Assembly (NCBI GenBank): GCA_910591455.2
Contig: OU342823.1
Span: forward strand, 3,935,001-3,999,000
Direction of reading: 5' to 3'
DNA length: 64,000 bases
From: Pholis gunnellus
Taxonomy: Eukaryota; Chordata; Actinopteri; Perciformes; Pholidae
Of the stretch, positions 56,473-64,000 are shown piece after piece. Numbering within the stretch: position 1 is the stretch's first letter; every line of letters begins with the position of its first letter. The notes beneath the pieces are model-generated. The model saw only the letters and a list, made by a program, of their open reading frames with translations, was not told the origin of the DNA and did not search any database. A program made the position numbers and the translations under genes.

Positions 56473-57344
56473 GCCCGAGGTGCCCCGGCAGATTGGCTAT
56501 CCTCACCAGCAGCGGCCCCAGCTGCCCCGGCAGCCTGGCTATCCTCTCCAGCAGCAACAGTTGTCCGAGGTGCACCAGCAGCCTGGCTATCCTCCTCCGC
56601 AGCAGCAGCGGCCCGGGGTGCCCCGGCAGCCTGGCTATCATCTCCAGCCGCAGCCGCAGTGGTCCCAGGTGCCCCGGCAGCCTGGCTATCCTCTCCAGCA
56701 GCAACAGTTGTCCGAGGTGCTCCGGCAGCCTGGCTCTCATCTCCAGCCGCAGCCGCAGTGGTCCCAGGTGCCCCGGCAGCCTGGCTATCCTCTCCAGCAG
56801 CAACAGTTGTCCGAGGTGCCCCGGCAGCCTGGCTATCCTCCTTCTCAGCAGCAGCAGCAGCAGCAGCCCGGAGTGCCCCGGCAGCTTGGCTATCCTCTCC
56901 AGCAGCAGCAGCAGCAGCAGCAGTGGCCCAAGGTGCCCCGGCAGCCTGGCTATCATCTCCAGCCGCAGCGATCCCAGGTGCCCCGGCAGCCTGGCTATCA
57001 TCTCCAGCCGCAGCTGCAGTGGTCCCAGGTGCCCCGGCAGCCTGGCTATCATCTCCAGCCGCAGCGGTCCCAGGTGCCCCGGCAGCCTGGCTATCCTCCT
57101 CAGCAGCAGCCACAGCAGCGGCAGTCCCAGGAGCCCCGGCAGCCCCAGCAGCCTGGCTATCCTCCCCAGCAGTAGTTGGCTCAGGTGCCCCGGCAGGCTG
57201 GCTATCCCAAGCAGCAGCAGCCGCAGGTGCAACCAAATAATCAATCTTTGCTACCTGTGGCTGTCAGAGGTTAACGTTTTAATTTCTTGCAAAGTCTAGT
57301 TATCAGCCCCAGCAGCCTCAACTGCCCCAGCAGGCACAGATGCC

Positions 57345-57665
57345 CGCCCAAGCAGCCTCAGAGACAGCAGGTGCCCCAACCAGGCTCCTCGCTACCTGCC
57401 CAAGCAGCCTCAGAGACAGCAGGTGCCCCAACCAGGCTCCTCGCTACCTGCACCAGCAGCCTCAGAGACAGCAGGTGCCCCAACCAGGCTCCTCGCTACC
57501 TGCCCCAGCAGCCTCAGAGACAGCAGGTGCCCCAACCAGGCTCCTCGCTACCTGTCCCAGCAGTCGCAGAGATGGCAGGTGCCCCAACCAGGCTCCTCGA
57601 TACCTGCCCCAGCAGTCGCAGAGACAGCAGGTGCCCCAACCAGGCTCCTCGATACCTGCCCCAGC
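57345..57665 (+). repeat. 52 bp tandem repeat in P/Q gene 1
   Basis: About six units starting GCCTCAGAGACAGCAGGTGC and containing CCAACCAGGCTCCTCGCTAC. Because 52 is not a multiple of three, the frame rotates from unit to unit, and all three forward frames are free of stops. Confidence 0.9.
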
Positions 57666-57939
57666 AGCCACGCTACAAGAATTGTCCAACTTTTGCCTGA
57701 GGAGCTCCCCGAATGGATTCAAATAGTAAACTTCATATTAACATTGGGTATGGATATGGTCTTCAATCAAATCCAGAGCAGCAATGGGAAGGGTATGTAA
57801 AATAACTAAGTAATCTGATTTCAGGCTTTCAAATGCAGATTTTCCTTAAAACTATTTCTTTGTGTTTCAGGCATGGCAACACTGGAGGTTCTACAGACTG
57901 CTTGCAACTGAGCCATTGCATTGACTCGTCAAATTAACA

Positions 57940-57945
57940 AATAAA
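57940..57945 (+). terminator. Polyadenylation signal of P/Q gene 1
   Basis: AATAAA in the last exon, about 70 bp after its acceptor. Gene 2 has the same element at 63995-64000. Confidence 0.6.
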
Positions 57946-58394
57946 CTTTACTTTGTTTCCTGTAATCTCTTCAATGAATTATCCTTTTAGACAACTGAAG
58001 TTTAGCATCAAGTAGTGATCTCACTGAGATTACATCTTTCAGGTCAGGTTTTAGGGTTGCAACATGAAATGTTTGGTTAGTTGGTTGATGTTTCCGATAC
58101 ACTCGGTGTATCTAACTTTGTTTTAGGCCTGTTCAGAACTGCACTGCTACACACCCTACCAACACCCCAATTCCTTTTGTGATAAAGGCTTACTATTAAT
58201 GATCCAAAAATTGGACATGTAGGGTGTGACTATATAAGACTTATGATAAAATACCCTTTGCATCTGTTCCAGAACATCATCTTTGAACAAAGGTTGCTAG
58301 CATGACTGTATTGTGGGCACGAAGTTTTGCAACGTGCAAACCTTGTTTAAAATGTAGTATAATAGTATTTTGTATTACCCCATTGCTTGTCATT

Positions 58395-58780
58395 TCAAGG
58401 CACATCCAAGGAGAGGTGTGTGTCCAGTTTGGGGACCCCAGAATTGCGTCCCTGCTTTATGCAGATGATGTGGTTCTGTTTGCTCCTTCAGAAGGTGACT
58501 TTCAGATCGCACTGGGGCAGTTTGCAGCACAGTGTCTAGCGGTTGGGATGAGAGTCGGTACCTCTAAGTTTAAGGCCATGGTTCTCTGCTGGAAAATGGT
58601 GGATCGCCACTGTCCAAGTGAGGGAGTAAAAGTATCTTGGCGTCTTGTTCATGAGTGAGGGTATAATTGAGCATAAGATGGACAGATGGTTCTGTGCGGC
58701 ATCAGCAGTGACGCTATCGTTGTACCGGATCTTTGTGGATGAAGAGGGAGCTGAGCTGGAAGGCAAACATTTCAATTTAC
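58395..58780 (+). mobile_element. LINE reverse transcriptase fragment
   Basis: The translation contains RIASLLYADDVVLFAPSEGD with the catalytic YADD box, then FAAQCLAVGMRVGTSKFKAM. After a frameshift near 58630 it continues LGVLFMSEGIIEHKMDRW and AASAVTLSLYR. This order is that of non-LTR retrotransposon ORF2 proteins common in fish. Truncated at both ends and frameshifted, so inactive. Confidence 0.85.
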
Positions 58781-59369
58781 CAATTTAGTTTTCATATTTG
58801 CTGATAACTCAAACACACTCCTCTTCGTTCCCAACAGTTCTGTCCCACTGTCAAATCGTTGAGTGTTTGAGGGCTCTCTGACAGACATTTTGAGCCCTTT
58901 ATGAACCCTTTACTTAAGTCAGCATTAGATGCCGACTTTGCCTAAGGGAATTACCAACAAATCATTGCAATGTGACGTTAAACACGGGGTAACTGGGGAA
59001 CGGATTAAAGATGGAACCAAGACAAACATGAACAGAGGATATTTATTTATTCATCAAATATTTGATTTTGTTATCAAAGCCGTTTTGACAAAAACAAGTA
59101 AATAGATTATATGAAGTTACCTCATCTTGTGAGGAAAGAGCCTTGAAGACATTCAAATCAGGGAGTACAAAATATAAAATAAATACACACAATTGTACAT
59201 CTTATTTTTTGTCATTGTCATGGTAAAGTGATATGTTGTACAAAGTGCTGTTCCACTCGTATTTAGACCATTTCAAGCCCTAACAGTCACTCACACTCGA
59301 CCACTTACCAGGTGACGTCAGTAAATCCTTAAGGGTTGAGGATTCGAGGCTTTAGTGGGGACATTGGGA

Positions 59370-59530
59370 TTGGGCCTCTATACCTCGTCTGGCCTGGGAA
59401 CTCCTCTGGATTCCATGGAAGGAGCTGGAAAATGTTGCTGTGAAGAGGGACGTCTGGAATACCCTCCTGAGCCTGCTGCCCCCGTGACCCGGCCCGTGAT
59501 AAGCAGAAGAGAATGGAAGGATGAACATTT
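59370..59530 (+). mobile_element. LINE ORF2 C-terminal fragment
   Basis: Reads as the decayed 3' end of a fish LINE ORF2: GLGTPLDSMEGAGKCC, EEGRLEYPPEPAAPVTRPV. It is probably part of the same insertion as the fragment at 58395-58780. Confidence 0.6.
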
Positions 59531-60407
59531 GTTTTGACAGCTTTAGTTACTTTTGAGATGACAGTTTTTCACCCCCTTCATGGTCAGGGAAAACCACGTA
59601 TCTCCAGATGTGTTGATATTGAATATTCCTTTATATGTTGAGAGAATCCTCCTAATGCTTCAGCTAAATAAAGTCTTTGAAAAGCCTCTTGGATCAGCTG
59701 GAAAATGCATCGTCACAAAGCTGAAAACATGCTGTTTGTTCTTTTTAGAGATAGGTGGTTCTCACAGGACAGCAACGCTACAGACATGTATTATAGAATA
59801 TGAATTATTGCTGTAGATTCTGAATACTTCTTCCACCACTGTGTTTTCTATTGTCATCCCTTACACAGAACTCATATTACAGGTGACTCCCTCCCAACTA
59901 ATGGACACCCTGCTGTACATAATAAGCATTACACAACAGATGATGAAGGCCTAAATAAATGATTGACACCTCGTTGCCCCAACTGGAGTGCAATGATCGT
60001 CTCGGCCAATCAGATGAATACATTGAGCTTCTGTGGGCGGGACCAGAAGTAACTGTTCAGCCGTTTTTTTAATTAGCCGCAACAGCTCTCCAGAGACTTG
60101 AATGAACTAATATATTTGAAAGTTGGAAACTAGCCATTTGTTTGTTAAAGTGACCTTAATAAAAATAATTACATATAATACCAGTCGAAACCTATGTTAT
60201 GTTATATGTTAGGTTATGTTATTTTCCTCATGTCCTTATGGCCCCCTTGTTTTCGTCTCTGTCTTACGTTGTATAATTTATTGGCTCCTATATGTGTTTA
60301 TTTACTTGTCTGCACTTGTTTTGTATGCACCTTTCTACAAACAATCATGTTCAGTAATAAAATGCAAAAGGCCGTTCCTATAGTTAAAATAATGCAGTGG
60401 TTCCCTG

Positions 60408-60601
60408 ACGTCAGATAATTAGCCAGACCTGACTTCAACTGCTCACACCTGTGTCCAGTTAATCATCAAGGTAAGATGGGTGAGCTTAAAAAGAGTTCAG
60501 TGACTTCCTGTTTTCAGTCTGGTTCAGTTGTGTGGTATTGTAGGAGCTGACAGGCGTGATTGAGTTTGCGGCGTCACTGGCCTACAACTGTGGCTGAAGC
60601 C
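60408..60601 (+). promoter_or_regulatory. Promoter block of P/Q gene 2: E-box and TATA-like element
   Basis: Conserved with 54757-54949. E-box CACCTG at 60446-60451, GTTAATCATCAAGG, and TTAAAAA at 60486-60492. Confidence 0.6.
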
Positions 60602-63600
60602 ATGGGGTTTCTCTTGAGGTAAGTTTTAAACATTATTCTGTGTAAATTGTTTGTTTTTCTGCTCACTAGTAAATCATAGTTACTCTGGGATGTCTTGTCT
60701 AGATGGTTTATGTTGTCCTTGCTAGCTGTTGGAAGACATCAAGCACATGGTAAGTTTAGTCAAGTTGTGAAGCGTAAATGTTTGTATGAATGGACTAACC
60801 TGTCTGCTCTACAGGTTTCAGTATTAGATCTGCTGAGAAGCATGGCGATAATGAAGTAACAGTTGCAGGCTATCGACCATATTCAAGTGGATTTAAAACT
60901 GGAGCCGGATCTTCATGGAGGACTTGGCCTCTTGGTGGTGGGGGTTCAACCTCAAATGTATATAAGGCAAGTAGCTACAACACTAATTACCAGCCTGAAG
61001 CTAAATCTCAGCAACCATATGATCAGTCTGTGCCAGAAATCCAGTATTCATCAAATTATCTGCTTTTTAATGAACAGGCAGCAAAGTCTGGGTTTCAGCA
61101 GAAGGTGATCCTGGTTCCCCAGCAGCCGCCAAAATTGCCCCAGCAGCCGACAGATTTGCCCCAGCAGCCTAGCTATCCGCCCCAGCCTGAAGCTCCGCAA
61201 CCATATGATCCGTCTGTGCCAGAAATCCAGTATTCGTCAAATTATCCTCAACAGCCACAGGTAGCAGAGTCTGGGTTTCAGTCGCAGCAGAAGGTGATCC
61301 TGGTGCCCCAGCGGCGGCCAAAGGTGCCCCAGCAGCCGCCAGAGGTGCCCCAGCGGCCTAGCTATCCGCCCCAGCAGCCGCCAGAGGTGCCCCAGCGGCC
61401 TAGCTATCTGCCCCAGCAGTTGCCGCAGCAGCCGCCAAAGGTGCCCCAGCAGCGGCCTAGCTATCCACCCCAGCAGCCGCCAAAGGTGCCTCAGCAGCGG
61501 CCTAGCTATCCGCCCCAGCAGTCGCCCCAACAGCCGCCAAAGGTGCCCCAGCAGCGGCCTAGCTATCCGCCCCAGCAGCCGCCAAAGGTGCCCCAGCAGC
61601 GGCCGAGCTATCCGCCCCAGCAGCCGCCTAGCTATCCACCCCAGCAGCCGCCAAAGGTGCCCCAGCGGCCTAGCTATCCACCCCAGCAGTCGCCCCAGCA
61701 GCCGCCGCCAAAGGTGCCCCAGCAGCGGCCTAGCTCTCCGCCCCAGCATTTGCCCCAGCAGCCGCCAAAGGTGCCTCAGCAGCGGCCTAGCTATCCGCCC
61801 CAGCAGTCGCCCCAGCAGCCGCCAAAGGTGCCCCAGCAGCGGCCTAGCTATCCACACCAGCAGCCGCCAAATGTGCCCCAGCGGCCTAGCAATCCACCCC
61901 AGCAGTCGCCCCAGCAGCCGCCAAAGGTGCCCCAGCAGTGGCCTAGCTATCCACCCCAGCAGCCATCAAAGGTGCCCCAGCAGCGGCCTAGCTATCCACC
62001 CCAGCAGTCGCCTCAGCAGCCGCCAAAGGTGCCCCAGCAGCGGCCTAGCTATCCACCCCAGCAGCCGCCAAAGGTGCCCCAGCAGCAGCCTAGCTATCCA
62101 CCCCAGCAGTCGCCTCAGCAGCCGCCAAAGGTGCCCCAGCAGCGGCCTAGCTATCCGCCCCAGCAGCCGCCAAAGGTGCCCCAGCAGCAGCCTAGCTATC
62201 CACCCCAGCAGTCGCCTCAGCAGCCGCCAAAGGTGCCCCAGCAGCGGCCTAGCTATCCGCCCCAGCAGCCGCCAAAGGTGCCCCAGCAGCAGCCTAGCTA
62301 TCCTCCCCAGCAGTCGCCCCAGCAGCCATCAAAGGTGCCCCAGCAGCGGCCTAGTTATCCACCCCAGCAGTCGCCTCAGCAGCCGCCAAAGGTGCCCCAG
62401 CAGCGGCCTAGTTTTCCACCCCAGCAGCCACCAAAGGTGCCCCAGCAGCGGCCTAGCTATCCGCCCCAGCAGTCGCCCCAGCAGCCGCCAAAGGTGCCCC
62501 AGCAGCGGCCTAGCTATCCACACCAGCAGCCGCCAAATGTGCCCCAGCGGCCTAGCAATCCACCCCAGCAGTCGCCCCAGCAGCCGCCAAAGGTGCCCCA
62601 GCAGTGGCCTAGCTATCCACCCCAGCAGCCATCAAAGGTGCCCCAGCAGCGGCCTAGCTATCCACCCCAGCAGTCGCCTCAGCAGCCGCCAAAGGTGCCC
62701 CAGCAGCGGCCTAGCTATCCGCCCCAGCAGCCGCCAAAGGTGCCCCAGCAGCGGCCTAGCTATCCGCCCCAGCAGCCGCCAAAGGTGCCCCAGCAGCAGC
62801 CTAGCTATCCACCCCAGCAGCCGCCCCAGCAGCCATCAAAGGTGCCCCAGCAGCGGCCTAGTTATCCACCCCAGCAGTCGCCTCAGCAGCCGCCAAAGGT
62901 GCCCCAGCAGCGGCCTAGTTTTCCACCCCAGCAGCCGCCAAAGGTGCCCCAGCAGCGGCCTAGCTATCCACCCCAGCAGCCGCCAAAGGTGCCCCAGCAG
63001 CAGCCTAGCTATCCACCCCAGCAGTCGCCTCAGCAGCCGCCAAAGGTGCCCCAGCAGCGGCCTAGCTATCCGCCCCAGCAGCCGCCAAAGGTGCAGCAGC
63101 CTAGCTATCCACCCCAGCAGTCGCCCCAGCAGCCGCCAAAGGTGCCCCAGCAGCGGCCTAGCTATCCACCCCAGCAGCCGCCAAATGTGCCCCAGCAGCA
63201 GCCTAGCTATCCACCCCAGCAGTCGCCCCAGCAGCCGCCAAAGGTGCAGCAGCCTAGCTATCCACCCCAGCAGTCGCCTCAGCAGCCGCCAAAGGTGCCC
63301 CAGCAGCAGCCTAGCTATCCACCCCAGCAGTCGCCTCAGCAGCCGCCAAAGGTGCCCCAGCAGCGGCCTAGCTATCCGCCCCAGCAGCCGCCAAAGGTGC
63401 CCCAGTGGCCGAGCTATCCGCCCCAGTGGCCGAGCTATCCGCCCCAGTGGCCGAGCTATCCGCCCCAGTGGCCGAGCTATCCGCCCCAGTGGCCGAGCTA
63501 TCCGCCCCGCCTGCCGGCCCTGCACCTGCCCCGCCTGCCGGCCCCTCACTACCCGCCCCGGCTGCCGGCCCCTCACTACCCGCCCCGGCTGCCGGCCCCT

Positions 63601-63795
63601 CACTACCCGCCCCGGCTGCCGGCCCCGGCCCCTCACTACCCGCCCCGGCTGCCGGCCCCTCACTACCCGCCCCGGCTGCCGGCCCCTCACTACCCGCCCC
63701 GGCTGCCGGCCCCTCACTACCCGCCCCGGCTGCTGGCCCTTCACTACCCGCCCCGGCTGCCGGCTCCTCGCTACCTGCCCCAGCAGCCTTGCTAA
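60602..63795 (+). CDS. P/Q gene 2: secreted Pro/Gln/Tyr-repeat protein
   Basis: 1,014 residues from exons 60602-60618, 60703-60749 and 60815-63795 (phases 2 and 1), followed by an untranslated exon from 63931. The signal peptide is MGFLLRWFMLSLLAVGRHQA. A unique segment follows (GFSIRSAEKHGDNEVTVAGY, WRTWPLGGGGSTSNVYKASS), then SVPEIQYSSNY twice. About 40 units of the type PPKVPQQRPSYPPQQ (45 bp) and the same plus SPQQ (57 bp) make up most of the chain. After these come five WPSYPPQ units and about nine RLPAPHYPP units. It has no ZP or other globular domain and almost no cysteine. I do not recognise the family. Each repeat offers Lys, Gln and Tyr, as in transglutaminase- or tyrosine-cross-linked matrices. 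P/Q repeats also head fish egg-envelope proteins such as choriogenin H, so an egg-coat or adhesive role is a guess. Secretion is supported by sequence. Confidence 0.75.
61320..63410 (+). repeat. 45/57 bp coding repeat in P/Q gene 2
   Basis: About 40 units alternating between CCGCCAAAGGTGCCCCAGCA + GCGGCCTAGCTATCCGCCCCAGCAG and the same with TCGCCCCAGCAG added. Large blocks recur almost exactly (for example around 61800-62060 and 62460-62720), showing recent block duplication. Confidence 0.95.
63404..63780 (+). repeat. 21 bp and 27 bp coding repeats at the 3' end of P/Q gene 2
   Basis: Five units of CAGTGGCCGAGCTATCCGCC + C, then about nine units of CGGCTGCCGGCCCCTCACTA + CCCGCCC. GC content is much higher than in the rest of the gene. 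Confidence 0.9.
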
Positions 63796-63994
63796 AATGA
63801 TTATCCAATCTCTCCAAATGAATTCCAATGGTAAACAAAAAAGCAATGGTCAGGGTTTGTAATTTAACTCGGCAATCTGCTTTCAGGTTTTCAAATACTG
63901 ATTTTCCTTAAATCTATTTTTTTGTTTCAGGTATCGTGACACTGGAGGTTCTACAAAGACTGCTTGCATCTAAGCTATTGCATTGTCAAATTAA

Positions 63995-64000
63995 AATAAA
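63995..64000 (+). terminator. Polyadenylation signal of P/Q gene 2
   Basis: AATAAA as the last six bases of the window, in the homologous place to 57940-57945, so the gene is essentially complete here. Confidence 0.55.

Larger units (their letters stand above)
54950..57945 (+). pseudogene. P/Q gene 1: secreted Pro/Gln-repeat protein, frameshifted copy
   Basis: Exon 1 54950-54966, exon 2 55052-55098, exon 3 55164-57792, last exon 57871 to about 57960. The start encodes MGFLLQWFLLSLLAVGRHQA, a signal peptide, then GFSIRSAEKHGENEVPVAGY. Relative to gene 2 there is a net 5-base insertion near 55327-55340, so the frame hits TAG at 55430. The repeat region then reads in frame 1 (polyQ runs, about 15 units of GYPGQPHQQP). 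It shifts again near 56225 to frame 2 (RPEVPRQPGYPLQQQ units) and meets TAG at 57173. A 52 bp repeat follows that is open in all frames. Splice sites, promoter and AATAAA are intact. Either a recent pseudogene or a collapsed or misassembled repeat; the function is unknown. Confidence 0.65.
57946..60601. other. Region between the P/Q gene copies
   Basis: Holds two fragments of one LINE and otherwise unremarkable AT-rich sequence. The promoter block of gene 2 begins at about 60405. Confidence 0.6.

Noticed and set aside
55493..57244. Long minus-strand open frames opposite P/Q gene 1 (LLGRIARLLG-type and AAGAPRAAAA-type repeats)
   Set aside because: They are mirror readings of CAG/CCX-rich repeats that lack stop codons on both strands; no start context, splice or promoter support.
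62836..63846. Minus-strand 336-codon frame opposite P/Q gene 2
   Set aside because: Same cause; the plus strand has signal peptide, introns and polyA signal.
61871..63862. Alternative plus-strand frame of 663 codons (CPSSGLAIHPSS repeats)
   Set aside because: The frame does not connect to the signal-peptide exons; it is a shifted reading of the 45/57 bp repeat.

Overview
The window is nuclear DNA from a ray-finned fish, most likely a percomorph teleost. The evidence is spliced genes with GT-AG introns, dense CA/GT microsatellites, LINE and hAT remnants, and protein sequences closest to vertebrate MSL2, TRAIL and NCEH1. There are no operons, rRNA genes, tRNA genes or CRISPR arrays that I can support.

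Layout. (1) 1-19,200: four CC-chemokine genes (called A-D here), all on the minus strand. A runs off the left edge. B, C and D are tandem paralogues with an unusual fourth exon that carries an extra cysteine. In B this exon ends in a long Asp/Glu tail. In C the donor site leading to it has been lost, leaving a fossil exon. (2) 22,400-28,900: msl2 on the plus strand, a RING/CXC ubiquitin ligase in three coding exons. (3) 31,900-38,770: tnfsf10 (TRAIL) on the minus strand, six coding exons. (4) 38,770-50,300: a repeat-rich intergenic stretch holding an hAT-type MITE with a clean target duplication, several microsatellites and an ~850 bp GGTTCTA repeat array. (5) 50,301-53,954: nceh1 on the minus strand, five coding exons with a complete catalytic triad. 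TNFSF10 and NCEH1 are also close neighbours in human, so this block is probably conserved synteny. (6) 54,750-64,000: a tandem duplication of a gene for a secreted Pro/Gln/Tyr-repeat protein. The right copy is open over 1,014 codons. The left copy carries frameshifts and stops and looks like a pseudogene. A LINE fragment lies between them.

The two parts of most interest are the six-cysteine chemokine trio and the duplicated P/Q-repeat secreted protein. The first shows exon-level decay, an acidic tail and a homogenised promoter. The second has a conserved promoter with an E-box, and each repeat carries Lys, Gln and Tyr, as would suit a cross-linked egg-coat or adhesive matrix protein. That functional reading is inference. 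The exon models were built by hand from splice consensus and reading phase, without transcripts.
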